A stretch of 64,000 nucleotides of DNA, from the NCBI GenBank assembly GCA_963965975.1, contig OZ014420.1, positions 4,304,001 through 4,368,000 on the forward strand, in the 5' to 3' direction. The translations under genes were made by a program, and so were the position numbers. Under the pieces are notes generated by a model. The model made no database searches, had not been told where the DNA came from, and was given only the letters and a program-made list of their open reading frames with translations. Source of the DNA: Xestospongia bergquistia (Eukaryota > Porifera > Demospongiae > Haplosclerida > Petrosiidae). This document shows positions 11,580 to 22,730 of this stretch, one piece after another. Every line of letters begins with the position of its first letter. Positions within the stretch are counted from its first letter, which is position 1.

Positions 11580-13250
11580 ATGGTAGATGAAGATGTTGAT
11601 AATCCCCTTATTGAATGTACTTCATTAGATGCTCTTAATTATCATCCATTGGTTCCAAAACTAACAAGGAGAAGGTTACAGTTAAGAAAATACTATCACT
11701 CATTTCCTTTTCAGCTGTTCTTCAAAGGAGCTCCACTTCTTATGTTAATACTGTTGCCCTTTTTTGAGAACCAGCATTCATCCTCATGGTCATCTGACTA
11801 TCAAGGTAAAGAAGAGAACTCTGGAAATAACAAGTCATACTTCTTGACTAGTACAGTACTTGAAGTAGTCTTCCTGTTAGTTGTGACAACAGATACTGTT
11901 CATAGATGGTTTATGCTATTTCCAAGTGGCAGAGAATTTAAAGCATTATACAAGTGTGAGTCTTATCTGTTGATTTCAGGTTAAGCATTTATTATATCAT
12001 AACATTACTTATAACATGGCCACTTTTATTCGCTAGCATTGGAATGTATGCCAAAAATGGCTATACAGATCAGTTGATTTTCGTTACTTTTTTCTGCCAG
12101 CTTGTAAGACCAATGTTTCTTATAGCTCAAGTTGAACTAATAAGAAAAGCTTTGAAAGCTATTTTTATAAATTTCTTACAACTTTTCAGTATTAATATAT
12201 TACTGTTACTAATAATATTTCTGTTTGGGATGATTGGGCTTATAATTTTTCCACGCCATTTGAACTACAATAATAATGGAACGACAACAGTTATTTTTGA
12301 CACATTTACTGTTGAAGAAGGTGATACGTATTTTAACTCTCTCTCACAAGCATATTGGAACTTACTAGTTTATCTAACAACTGCCAATAGTCCTGATATT
12401 CTCACACCAGCTTATAAACATCATCGAGCTTACTTTCTATACTTTGGAACATACTTTTTTATAACCAACTATTTTCTACTTAAAGTCTTTGTTGCTTTAT
12501 ATGCTGCAAGATTTATGTCATTTTTAAAAAATTCAATGCACGAAAGTTATAAGCAGAGGCTTACAAATCTTCGAGTTGCATTTGCTTTAATGGCAAAGAA
12601 AAACGGAGTTTACCCGTAAGGGTACAAATTTTCGAGGGTTTAAATTTTCCTGTTTTTTAAATTTGCTTTATTATTCAAATTTCGTGGGTATTAATTTTCG
12701 TGTTTAGTGGGTGTGAAGTATTAATTAATGTGTGTGGTGTCAGACACGTGTTGTGAACACAAGCGTGATTTTCCCGAAGTATGGCTACGTATTCCATTGA
12801 ATCCATGGTGAGAGGGTACCATGTATACAAGAAAATCTTGGAGGCAGTTGACGGAGAAGTACTTAAGTGTAAAATAGAAAGAAGTAACCCTTTACTATTT
12901 TTCATAACAGTAACTTTACTGATATTAATGCTATGACTAGATGTGGCTCATATGAAAACTTATATTACTATCCGTACAATTTTGAAGACTTTTCCTCATC
13001 AATGGTAACATTGTGGAGCTTAATGATAGTTAATAACTGGCATATTATTGTTGATGCATATGTCAGACATACTACAACAGCTGCTACGATCTATTTTGTT
13101 ATATAGTGGTTAATAATGGAGACAGTGCTTAATTGTGTGCTTTATGGAGTTCTGATAGAAATTGCTCTTAAAGCAATTGAAAAATTTTTGGGCAATTTTA
13201 ATGAGTTTAAAAATACCAGTCTTTGTAAACAAATCAGAATGACCTTGAAA
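11580..13250 (+). pseudogene. TPCN: Two-pore channel (TPC) gene copy 1, broken
   Basis: TPC proteins are endolysosomal cation channels with two six-helix domains. The start ATG at 11580 opens a cytosolic N-terminus and the first helices of domain I (FFENQHSS, VVFLLVVTTD). After a one-base frame loss near 11982-11986, the next frame runs from about 11987 through LITWPLLFASIGMYAKNGY to 12619. It contains RPMFLIAQVELIRKALK, the pore-I signature LLVYLTTANSPDILTPAY and helix S6. Domain II helices S1-S5 are missing. Pore II reappears at about 12905-13245 with CGSYENL, NFEDFSSSMVTLW and MIVNNWHIIVDAY. A TAG at 13104-13106 stands where the family has Trp in IYFV.WW. Sequence between the two parts includes a fragment of an unrelated gene (12781-12893). 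Host pseudogene, truncated at its 3' end by a LINE. Confidence 0.85.
12781..12893 (+). pseudogene. N-terminal fragment of a MVRGYHVY-type (HIRAN-like) protein
   Basis: From ATG 12781 the frame reads MATYSIESMVRGYHVYKKIL, then ...GEVLKCKIERSNP, and stops resembling the family there. I recall this N-terminus from many multi-copy uncharacterised proteins in sponges and cnidarians; the HIRAN link is from memory and unsure. The preceding 12620-12720 has degenerate AAATTTTCG repeats that may belong to the same inserted segment. It lies exactly where domain II helices of the channel gene are missing. Confidence 0.4.
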
Positions 13251-13269
13251 CATTACATAATCGAAAGCC

Positions 13270-15941
13270 AAACATCACAAAGCTGCGCTGGAGAGGAGAC
13301 TAGATACCTGGAAGAATGGAGATCTTAACGACCTGCTCCTAGAAGGAAGAACTATACGACTACCTAAAACAAATACATTTGCAGGTCATCACCAGAAGAG
13401 TTTGTCAAGATCATTCGCAAACTTAATGTTTCAAGGAAAGACTAAAGCCGCAGTAAGGTTGCTAAGTGAAGAAGAGTCTGGAGGACCGCTATGCCTTGAC
13501 GATCGTGTAGACAACCATAAAACTGTTAGAGACATTCTAATTGAGAAGCACCCAAAAAGCCTGCCTGTCTACAGTCAATGTATCATCGACAACCCTCCTG
13601 ACAGCGTTCATCCAGTACTGTTTGAGGCAATCGACGCAACACTGATCAAAACAATGGCTCTTAGGGTGAACGGATCTGCTGGCCCTTCAGGGCTAGATGC
13701 TACTCATTGGAAAAAGCTATGCACTTCATTTAAATCTGCATCTACTGACCTCTGTCATTCTCTGGCACTTTGTGCCCGCCGTTTATGCACAGAATACATT
13801 GACCCCTGTGTTACAGCCCCTCTCCTGACAAGTCGATTAATTGCCTTAGACAAGAAGCCAGGTGTGCGCCCCATCGGAGTGGGTGACACGGCCAGAAGGA
13901 TTATTGCAAAAGCAATACTGACAGTGACAAGAAGTGACATCCAAGATGCTGCAGGATCGATGCAACTATGTGCAGGTCAGATTGCAAGCATTGAAGCAGG
14001 AATCCATGCAGTGAGGCCTGTTTCAATGATGATGAAACTGAAGCAATCCTGTTCATAGATGCTAGCAATGCTTTTATCTGCCTAAACAGACTTACCGCAT
14101 TACACAACGTCCGAAGGACCTGTCCATCACTAGCAACAGTGCTCATTAATACTTACAGGTCACCTACTGAACTACTCATTGACGGAAGTGCCATCTACTC
14201 TGAAGAAGGTACAATACAGGGAGACCCTCTGTCTATGCCCATGTATGCATTGGCAATAATCCCTCTTATTCAGAAGTTAAAGAGCAGCAATGCAGGAGTT
14301 TCACAAACATGGTATGCAGACGATGCTTGTGCCTCAGGCAAAATCTTCAACCTCCGCGAATGGTGGAACCAAATTTCTGATGTCGGGCCCATGTACGGTT
14401 ACTTTGTGAATCCTACTAAGACGTGGTTAGTGACCAAAGATCATCACTTGAGAGCTGCTTTGGAATCATTTGCCAACACTGGTGTACAAGTTACCTCAGA
14501 GGGAAGACCATATCTAGGAGCAGCGATAGGCTCCCAGGAATACGTGGAGAAATACGTCAATGAGAAGGTGGAGAAGCTGAGAATTGAACTTGAGAAGTTG
14601 GTGACTATTGCAAACACACAAGCCCATGCTGCTTATTCGGCATACACACAATCCCTGTCTCGAAAATGGTCTTTTTTGGCACGCACAATCAAAGGCATTG
14701 GCCCACTACTTCAACCGCTGGAACTCACATTGAGATCAAAGCTAATCCCTGCCCTAACAGGGCAACAACCTGTTAGTGATGAGATACGAAACCTCTTGGG
14801 CCTACCTTGCAAGCTGGGGGGAATAGCACTGCCTAACCCTGTTACTACCGCTGAAGTTGAGTTCAATGCCTCGCTTAAGATAACTACACCACTCACGAAC
14901 ACAATCATGGAGCAGCTGTTTGATTACCCATATGAAGTGAGTTGCAGCCAACTAGACGCAAAGAGATCAGTAAATAAAGAGAGACATGAGATATCTAAAC
15001 AATCTGCTGACAACATTAGGGGCACTCTCCCCATTACACTCCAACATTCAATGGACCTGGCCCAAGAAACAGGTGCATCGAACTGGTTGACCACCCAACC
15101 CATTCAAGAACATGGCTTCACGTTACACAAGCGTGCATTTTACGATGCTATTGCTCTTCGATATAGCTGGAAACCTCTCTCTACCCCCTCAAATTGTGCC
15201 TGTGGTATTGCTTTTTCCATTGAGCATTCACTATCATGCCCAAAAGGAGGTTTCCCTTCACTGAGACATAACGAAATTAGAGATCTAACTGCAAACTTGC
15301 TAGCAGAAATATGCAGTGATGTGTGTATTGAACCCGACCTCCTCCCTGTTGAAGGCGATTTTCTCGACGCCCGCTCTGCAAACAATCAAGATGGAGCAAG
15401 GCTAGACATTGCGGCAAATGGTTTCTGGGGTAGCAGGTATGAGCGTACCTTTTTCGATGTGAGGGTTTTTAACCCCCATGCTCTTTCGAATCGCCACTCC
15501 AGATGTTATCGAAAGCATGAGCTCGAAAAAAAGAGGCACTATGAGCAGAGAGTACGCGAAGTAGAACAGGCCTCATTTACACCTTTGTAATGTCTGTCAC
15601 TGGAGGTTTGGCAAACGAAGCAACTACATTTTATAAGAGGCTCGCAGCCGCCCTTGCTACAAAGTGGGAGCAGCCTTATAGTCTAACAATGTCATGGCTA
15701 AGGTCTAGATTAATGTTCTCTCTACTGCGGTCATCTATACAGTGTATTAGGGGAGCAAGATCGAGATGTGGGCACGCAGTACACCAGCAGCTCGAGCTGG
15801 CTGCTGCTGAGGCAAACATTCATTAACTGACACTAAATATACAAGATCTATGAACTATTTCTTACATGTATATGCTCTTACTTTGCTCTTTTGTTCTCTT
15901 TTTCTTTTCTTTATATAGAATTTGCACATTTGAAAAAAAAT
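13270..15941 (+). mobile_element. Non-LTR retrotransposon with restriction-like endonuclease (RLE LINE)
   Basis: The coding part runs from about 13280 to 15826, with a short 3' UTR ending in an A-run at 15934-15941. Blocks in order: LERRLDTWKNGDLNDLL, the RT region with GPSGLDATHWKKL and KPGVRPIGVGDTARR (to 14058), then 14139-15590 with GTIQGDPLSMPMYALA and the catalytic WYADDA. After that comes a CxC...H...C zinc motif (CACGIAFSIEHSLSC), followed by EPDLLP, ARLDIAANG and FFDVRV, which look like a PD-(D/E)xK nuclease. This order fits R2/NeSL/Utopia-type LINEs; the exact clade is not placed. A frame change separates 14058 from 14080 and another separates 15590 from 15826. The 5' end is probably truncated. 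Confidence 0.75.
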
Positions 15942-16269
15942 TGAATGTACTTTGTTAGATGCTCTTTTTTGAGAACCAGCATTCATTCTCATGTTCATCT
16001 GACTATCAAGGTAAAGAAGAGAACTCTGTAGATAACAAGTCATACTTCAGGACTAGTACTGTATTTGAAATAGTTTTCCTGTTAGTTGTGACAACTGATG
16101 TGTTCTTAGATGATATACGTTATTTCCAAGTGGCAGAGAATTTAGAAATTATACAAATGTGAGTCTTATGCTGTTGCAAGTTAAATATTACATACATCAT
16201 AGCAATACTTATGACATGGATACTATTAGTTGTCAGTATTATAATGTATGCTGTGAATGTGAGGTAACC
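15942..16269 (+). pseudogene. TPCN: Two-pore channel gene copy 2, fragment
   Basis: The sequence repeats copy 1: TTGAATGTACTT...AGATGCTCTT corresponds to 11611-11640, then jumps to TTTTTTGAGAACCAGC, which corresponds to about 11760. It then follows copy 1 through the MYA segment to about 16260. The jump is an internal deletion of about 120 bp with CTTTT-type microhomology at its edges. No long frame is left. The left border is the LINE poly-A and the right border is a Gypsy LTR, so this is a twice-truncated relic of a tandem duplication. Confidence 0.8.
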
Positions 16270-16460
16270 TGAAGACCACGCTAACGTTTGACTGAGATTA
16301 GAGAAGATTGACAACAACTTATATTTTTAAGAACAGGAATAACTAACGTGACATACACATAGACTACGGACGCTCACAAAAACAAAACATAAACATTAAA
16401 TCATCATTACACAATCATTACTTAATTAGTAACAAGTAATTAAACACACAAATTATTACA
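16270..16460 (-). repeat. Gypsy element LTR (3' LTR on the minus strand)
   Basis: 191 bp, with TG...CA ends as read on the plus strand (TGAAGACCACGC...AATTATTACA). It is the partner of 20512-20701. Confidence 0.9.
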
Positions 16461-19400
16461 CTTCCCCCCAACCAGGGTGGAATTGTCCAATAACTACAAA
16501 AATCATAAGAGTAAATATTAACTCACAAAACAATATACAAGTTACAGTAGTTACTGGAAACTTGGGTCCCATCTATTGGGTGCTGTACGGTGACGTGTAG
16601 AACGACGAACTGTCACACCACTGGGTGTTGCTGGATCATTTGATGTAGGTGGGCCACCTAAGTCCACAGACTGTGAATCAACTGGTATTGGTATAGGAAC
16701 ACTAGATGTCCAATCTTCAGTATTACTATCAACAGACGTTACTGGTGAAAAGTCTTGGTCTGGTACTTGACACTTTCGTAAATGATCAAAATGACGTCTA
16801 TGAAATTCTCCATTCAACAACTTGACTCGAGCTGACACCGTACCCAACAATTCTACTATCTTTCCAGGCAGCCAATGTTTACTGCCAGGACAGAAGTGCT
16901 TAATAAAAACTGAGTCACCTATAGCAAACTCACGAGTAGCACTATGAATATCATGACTTTTCTTCTGATTGTCCTGACGTCGTTCAACCACTTGCTCAAC
17001 ACTAGGAACCAGGATATCTAATCTGGACCGTGGGCAACGTTTAAGTAACAACTCAGCTGGAGACTGTGACGTGGTAGCATGAGGAGTGAGGAGGTAAGTG
17101 AATAAGAACCGTGACAACTTGGACTCTATGGATCCACTGGTAAACTTCCTCATAGACTGCTTAAAACTCTGGACTGCCCTCTCTGCCAACCCATTAGAGG
17201 CTGAATGGTAAGGGGAGCTAGTAGAATGAGCAATACCATTTGCTTCTAAAAATTCCTCACTAGTGAACACGCTACCATTATCCGTTACCACTTTCTCTGG
17301 AAGACCATGTGTGGCAAATATTGACTGAAGACATACTATGGTGGCTTTTGATGTTGCTGCAGGTACTGTCTTGACTTCTAGCCACTTTGAGTGGGCATCC
17401 ACAACAACTAAAAACATCTTCCCCATGAATGGTCCCGCATAGTCCAAATGTAACCTGCACCAAGGACGTTGTGGCCACTCCCACGGATGTAGTGGAACAG
17501 CAGCATGTGCATTGAGCAAACTTTGACAAGGTATGCATGCAAGTCCTCACCATTGTTTCAATATCTTTATTAAGTGAAGGCCACCAGACATAACTACGAT
17601 CGAAAGACTTCATTCTTGATATACCAATATGCGTATCATGAAGCTCTTTTAACACTGAATCTCGAATTTGTGGAGGTATAACAACCCTTGAGCCCCACAA
17701 TAAACAATTATCACTCACAGTCAGTTCTAGACGTCTACACCAATATGGCTGTAAACCTTGATTGTCCACTTCGGTAGGCCAACCTTGGAGAGTAAACCTA
17801 ACCACTGCTGATAACACCGGATCACGAGCTGTGAAATACTTGACTTGTTTACTAGTGACTACCGTTGGGCCTTGGTGTTCTGCAAACAAAAATACTTCCT
17901 CTTCCTGTGCTTTAATTGTGGAGGGCGTTGGGACATCTAGTGGTAACCTACTCAGTGCATCTGGATGAAGTATTTGACTACCCGGTTTGTATGACACATT
18001 GTAACTATATGAACTCAAAATCAGTACCCAGCGATGAATACGAGCAGATGCTAGTGTTAGCACTGCTTTATTCTCTCCAAAGAGATACCTTAGTGGTTGA
18101 TGGTCAGAGCGAAATGTGAAATGTCTCCCAAACAGATATGAGTGAAAACGTCGTACACCAAATATGATGGCTTAACCCTTCCTTCTCTATATGAGCATAG
18201 TTACGCTCTGCCTGTGACAATGTCGTAGAGACAAAAGAAATAGGGCGTTCTGTGCCATCATTCATGAGGTGAGATAGGACCGCCCCCACTCCATATGGTG
18301 AGGCATCACAGGTCAAAATAATCTTCTTATTTGGGTCAAAATGAACTAACAACAGATCTGAAGACAATCCTGACTTGACAGCTTGAAATGCATTCTTTTG
18401 GGCTTTAGTCCAACACCACCGACTGTTCTTTCTTGAGCAACAAATAGAGTGGTGACAACCTAGAAGACAAATGAGGTAAAAATTTGCAATAATAATTTAC
18501 CAAATCGAGAAATGCCTTGAGCTGAGTCTTGTTAGTTGGAGCTGGAGCTTTCTGGATTGCTTCTACCTTTCCAGCTGTTGGATGTAATCCTTCTTGGTCA
18601 ATACGATGGCCAAGGTACTCTACGTGAGACACCATAAACTGACATTTACTTCTCTTTAGCCGCAAACCAACATCATCTAATTTCTGCAACACTAATTTCA
18701 AGTGCTCCAAGTGCTCTTTTTCTGATGCTCCTGTGACTAGAATGTCGTCCAAGTATACACATACACATGGAAGGCCTTGTAACACTGTTTCCATAGTCCT
18801 TTGGAAAATTGCTGGTGCAGAAGCTATCCCAAAGTGTAGCCGTGTATATTGGAACAACCCCCTGTGTGTGTTTATTGTTACCAGTTCTTGACTCTTCTCA
18901 TCTAACAAGAGCTGTTGGTACGCATTCTGCAGATCCAACTTTGTAAAAGTTTTACCACCTGAAAGTGATGCAAATATTTCCTCTATACGAGGTAGAGGGT
19001 AAGTTTCTGTGTTACTAACTTGATTAATAGTCAGCTTGTAATCGCCACACACTCTAATTGAATGATCTCTTTTAACCACAGGCACTATTGGTGCTGCCCA
19101 GTCTGATGTAGCAACTGGCTTCCAACTCTTTCTCAACTCCTTCTCTAATTGCAAATGACACCGGACGAGGCTTGTGGAATTTGGGGACACTATCTGGATG
19201 AACATGTAACTTGACAGTGACATCTTAAGTAAACCTAGTCCTTCCTGGAATAGTGCAGCATGCTTGTCCAGTAACTTGTCTAAAGCAGGGGAGGGGCTCG
19301 ATAATAGATTTATTTGAGCCCAATTCAATTTGATCGACTAGAGCCAGTCTCTGTCTAATAAACTAGGTCCATCCCCCTTTACAACATGTAGTTGTACCAC

Positions 19401-20511
19401 TTTGTTTTGACCCTCGTAACTAGCTTGAACATTTAGTACACAAACAACTTCTACCATGCTTCCTGTATATGTCTTTAAACGAACTTTTGATGACTTGAGT
19501 GTTGGTCGGCTATTTGAATTAAACAACTTGGAAGTATGTTGACTCACTCATAAGTGATACAGACGCACCAGTGTCGAGTTGCATGTCCAAGTTTTGACCA
19601 TTAATCACGACTGACACCCGAATTGGCTTCACAGATGTCGTTTTCACTGGGTACATAGTGAGAACCTCAGTTTCTGGCTCACCATCATCAACAGTAAGTG
19701 TTTTGGTCTCTAGATCATGTTGCTGTCCTTTTTGTGAATGCTGTTGTTGTGTCTTTCCATGACCATTCTTCTTCTTATGACACACCTTCTGCAAGTGTCC
19801 TGTTTTACCACAATAATGGCATTGGTAGTCCTTAAATCGACAACCTGTAGGAGGGTGTTGACCTCCACAACGATAACAGGCAGTTCCTTGCTTTTTATCT
19901 TGTACTTGGTGAATGGAAACATCTCTAACTAAGGGCTGAGCTTGTGACGGTTGTATATCTAAAAGGTCCTTGCTGGCTGTTTCTAAGGCTTGTGCTAAAT
20001 CAAATGCTGACGTCAAAATTAATTTCGGTTCTGCCAGAAGTCTTTTTTTGTATCTTTGGCTCGTTAACACCACAAACTAATCGGTCACAGAGGATATCAT
20101 CCAAAGCATCATTAAACTCACAATGTTTGGCTATGTTGCGTAAGTCAGCAAGAAAATTCGCTATCGATTCACCTTGATTCGGTACTCGTGTATGAAACTT
20201 GTACCGCTGAACGATAATGGACGGGGTGGGGGAGTAATGTTTCTTGATCAGTGCCACGAGGTCATCATACGATTTATCACCCGGGTTGTTTGGTGCTACC
20301 AGGTTACAAGCTAACGAATATACCTCTGGACCAGCTACTGTCAACAGGGTAGATCGACGCTTGGCTTCCGTTGTTATGTCATTTGCGATAAAGTAATGTT
20401 GTAACCTCTCAACATAAGTAGACCAATCGTCGGTTGCTGGATCAAAACACTCGACTCTTCCGTGAACAGGCATTGAATAGGTTTTTACCCTCGTCACCAA
20501 ATGAGGTAAAG

Positions 20512-20701
20512 TGAGGACCACGCTAAAGATCGACCGAGATTTTAGAAGATTGACAACAACTTATATTTTTAAGAACAGGAATGACTAACGTGACATAGAC
20601 ACAGACTACGCATGCTCACAAAACAAAACATAAACATTACATCATCATTACACAATCATTACTTAATTAGTAACAAGTAATTAAACACACAAATTATTAC
20701 A
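20512..20701 (-). repeat. Gypsy element LTR (5' LTR on the minus strand)
   Basis: 190 bp, TGAGGACCACGC...AATTATTACA. It is the partner of 16270-16460, with about 14 differences seen by eye. Confidence 0.9.
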
Positions 20702-20983
20702 GAAGGATGAAACTACTGAACAACATAAAATGTTGGATAATATACTTAGCAAGTGCATCCATAATTACAGTGATGCTGAACATTTTTTGAGACTGGTGTT
20801 AGGTATCAGAAAGAGATTGGTAGATTTAGAATCTACCATGGAGGAGGTACCTAATCAATATGGTCCAGTGTTTGGTCAAGAAAAGTAGAAGATTGAGAGA
20901 GATATAACCAACAGTATTGAACTAGCTACTAGTATGATTAATCATTATAGAAAGTTTCAAGATAAATCTATATTAAAATAATT
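20702..20983 (+). pseudogene. 3' part of an unrecognised cluster gene
   Basis: The frame enters directly from the LTR border and encodes a charged, helical segment (for example LRLVLGIRKRLVDLEST and SMINHYRKFQDKSILK). I do not recognise a family. The 5' part is missing at the LTR border. Length and composition match the other small genes of the cluster, so it is probably its first preserved member. Confidence 0.4.
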
Positions 20984-21083
20984 TTGTTAAATAAAAATGG
21001 TTAAATGAAAATGGTTAAATAAATAATAAATACATCAATGTATCAATGGTTATTAATAAAAGAGTGAATGAATTATGTAACAG

Positions 21084-21512
21084 TCAAAGATAATAAAAAG
21101 GTGTGGTCCTTAGTCCATTTAATCTGGTTTTATCATTCATAACAGCTTGTCCAAAGACTTCATTAGCTTCATTCTTCTCTAAACCAATTATCTCTCTAAT
21201 CTCTATTTCAGTAGCTCTATCATGCACTTTTCTTGGTCTTAAACCTTCAGATGTTAGATCATATTTTTGCACAGGTGTCCAAGCTGTTTCATCAGCCTTC
21301 CATGATGGTTGATCACATTCAGGTAATGAATTAAAACCACCATCTAGTTCAGTAGTAGTGGTATTGCTTTTAGCTTTTTCTGTAATATCAGCTAACCAAT
21401 CAGAGTAAACAGGACAGTTATCATAATGACTATACCAACTATTTTCTACACATGGTTGTTCACATAAATCACAGGTTGGATCTTTAGCAGAAATTTCATA
21501 AGTAGTAGCCAT
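21084..21512 (-). CDS. Small zinc-finger protein of the cluster (142 aa)
   Basis: The ATG at 21512 begins MATTYEISAKDPTCDLCEQP. Residues about 14-36 form a CxxC...HYDNCP pattern, a likely C2HC zinc site; HYDxCPxY also occurs in the neighbouring gene at 22202-22594. The rest is acidic and unmatched, with WTPVQKYDLTSEGLRPRK in the middle. The promoter-like gap 21513-21637 lies directly upstream. It could bind nucleic acid or protein; no family is recognised. The frame is uninterrupted. Confidence 0.6.
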   Translation of the reverse strand: MATTYEISAKDPTCDLCEQPCVENSWYSHYDNCPVYSDWLADITEKAKSNTTTTELDGGFNSLPECDQPSWKADETAWTPVQKYDLTSEGLRPRKVHDRATEIEIREIIGLEKNEANEVFGQAVMNDKTRLNGLRTTPFYYL

Positions 21513-21637
21513 TTCAATTATTAGTTAAATTGTGATAAATATTTTTGGTTTGATTCTTAAATAAAAAGTATACTAACAATTACAATGTAACAAAAAGTAA
21601 GTAACATAAATATGTTAACTAGTAATTGTTAACTGTT
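21513..21637 (-). promoter_or_regulatory. Promoter-like gap with GTTAAC motifs
   Basis: Read on the minus strand it has GTTAACAATTACTAGTTAAC, then TTATGTTAC and TTTGTTACATTG, then a TATA-like TAGTATAC, before the ATG at 21512. The same order of words occurs in front of other cluster genes. Confidence 0.5.
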
Positions 21638-22063
21638 TTATTTTACTCTTTGAACTTTAGGACATACTTTAAAATGCTCTGTATAGTCAGCTTTCTTGAT
21701 AGTTTGTTGACAAAAGTTACATACCATTGTGTTCTGAAACTCATCAATAGTAATTTCATAATGATGTATTAAATCATCCTTTGCTTCTATGGTAGCTTCA
21801 TGTTGGTTAATAATAGTATTCATATCTTCTATACTAGCTTCACATTGTTCCAGTTGAGATGTTAATTGGATCTCATTCTGACTCTTTTCATTAGCAAGTC
21901 TTAATAATTCATTTATGCTTTTATCTTTCTCAGCTAACATAGCTTGTAATCCTTTAATTGTAACAGCATCTTGAATAATCCTCCACAAAGCAGTCTCTAA
22001 AATTTAATCTAAAGGAAGTGATGATTCAGTAAAAAATTGGAGAGTAAAGTTTATCAGCCATTT
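21638..22063 (-). pseudogene. Coiled-coil plus zinc-finger protein of the cluster
   Basis: The well-preserved part (21638 to about 21990) encodes roughly 80 residues of heptad-like coiled coil (SINELLRLANEKSQNE, EASIEDMNTIINQHEATIE). A C-terminal CNFCQQTIKKADYTEHFKVC zinc motif follows. The CNFC...HF..C ending recurs in the gene at 26029-26232. An ATG (MADKLYSP) lies at about 22063, just downstream of the shared gap, and is the probable original start. The coding region is not continuous to it. The function is unknown; coiled coil plus finger suggests an oligomeric binding protein. Confidence 0.5.
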
Positions 22064-22201
22064 TTTCTTTTAGTAACAGTTTTAATAATTTAGAAGATGA
22101 GTTTTATAGACTCTACATGTTAACAATTTTAATGTAGCCAATTATTGTTAACAACTCAAAGATTATATAACTGATATTAAGGATAGGTGTTAGTATCACT
22201 T
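22064..22201. promoter_or_regulatory. Divergent promoter-like gap
   Basis: An inverted pair GTTAACAAT...ATTGTTAAC spans about 22117-22154 and is followed on the plus strand by TTATATAAC. It lies between two head-to-head cluster genes, so it may drive both. Confidence 0.5.
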
Positions 22202-22594
22202 ATGCAGCAGTGTCCTCTCTGTGGTTGTTGGTATATTAATTGGATTACTCATTATAATAATTATCATCAAAAGACTCTGGTGGCTGAAGCTAAATTTGAT
22301 CAAGTAGCTACCAATTCACCTTGTGAACATTGTATTAAAGAGAAAGCAATGAAAGCTAAGAAAATTCTAAAAATTCCAATATATGATCTATGTAATTCAT
22401 GGATGCTTGAGTGTAGTTGGTGCTGTCATTATGATAAATGTCCAGGTTATAAAATTTGGAAAAATGGTTCATTTACTGCAAAACAAGTAAGAAAACAATT
22501 GAAAAGGACTACTCCTTACCAAAGAGAAGAATCTAGATTCTTTGACTCAAATACTGGTTTTGTTAAACCACAAATAACAATTAGAAAATATTAG
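22202..22594 (+). CDS. Two-finger zinc protein of the cluster (about 130 aa)
   Basis: The start is ATG 22202 (MQQCPLCGCWYINWITHYNN), chosen over upstream GTG codons because it follows the TATA-like box at a normal distance. The first finger is CPLCG...H...H. The second is ECSWCCHYDKCPGYKIW, matching the SWY.HYDNCPVYSDW block of the gene at 21084-21512. The tail is basic (KQVRKQLKR), which may suit nucleic-acid binding. The family is not recognised. The frame is uninterrupted. Confidence 0.6.
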   Translation: MQQCPLCGCWYINWITHYNNYHQKTLVAEAKFDQVATNSPCEHCIKEKAMKAKKILKIPIYDLCNSWMLECSWCCHYDKCPGYKIWKNGSFTAKQVRKQLKRTTPYQREESRFFDSNTGFVKPQITIRKY

Positions 22595-22730
22595 TAGTTA
22601 ACTAATTTTTGTTAAATAATTATTGTTAACTAGTTTTGTTACACAATTATTGTTAACTAATTTTTGTTACATAATTAACAACTAACAAGTATAAATACAA
22701 TACAACTGTTAATAATTATTATACCCCAAA
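22595..22730 (+). promoter_or_regulatory. Promoter-like gap with repeated TTATTGTTAAC
   Basis: Three imperfect copies of AATTATTGTTAACTA(G/A)TTTTTGTTAC follow each other, then GTATAAATAC about 50 bp before the ATG at 22731. It is the clearest example of the cluster promoter. Confidence 0.6.

Larger units (their letters stand above)
16270..20701 (-). mobile_element. Gypsy (Ty3-type) LTR retrotransposon fossil
   Basis: Both LTRs are present (16270-16460 and 20512-20701). Read on the minus strand it has gag with a zinc knuckle at about 19.5-20.5 kb and an aspartic protease region near 19.5 kb. RT lies at about 18.4-19.3 kb, RNase H at about 17.9-18.4 kb, and integrase with a C-terminal domain at about 16.55-17.9 kb. 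A polypurine tract sits next to the 3' LTR at 16461-16472. The LTRs are roughly 92-94% identical by eye, suggesting a moderately old insertion. The element is nearly complete in layout but broken in about five places. The two flanks belong to different contexts and show no target duplication. Confidence 0.9.

Noticed and set aside
11966-11992. A 24-nt ultra-short intron in the channel gene (GTGAGT...TTTCAG)
   Set aside because: A one-base frame loss explains the sequence more simply, as the bases also encode CESYLLISG and flow into the next helix. Such a short spliceosomal intron would be exceptional.
15140-15385. Minus-strand frames inside the RLE LINE
   Set aside because: They are shadows of the strongly coding plus strand, with no independent start context or family match.
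1-16269. A non-standard genetic code (TAG or TGA read as amino acids) to explain stops in several genes
   Set aside because: The stops are mixed (TAG at Trp or Glu positions, TGA at Arg), they come with frame shifts and missing exons, and the intact mariner-type transposase and cluster genes use ordinary codes and stops.
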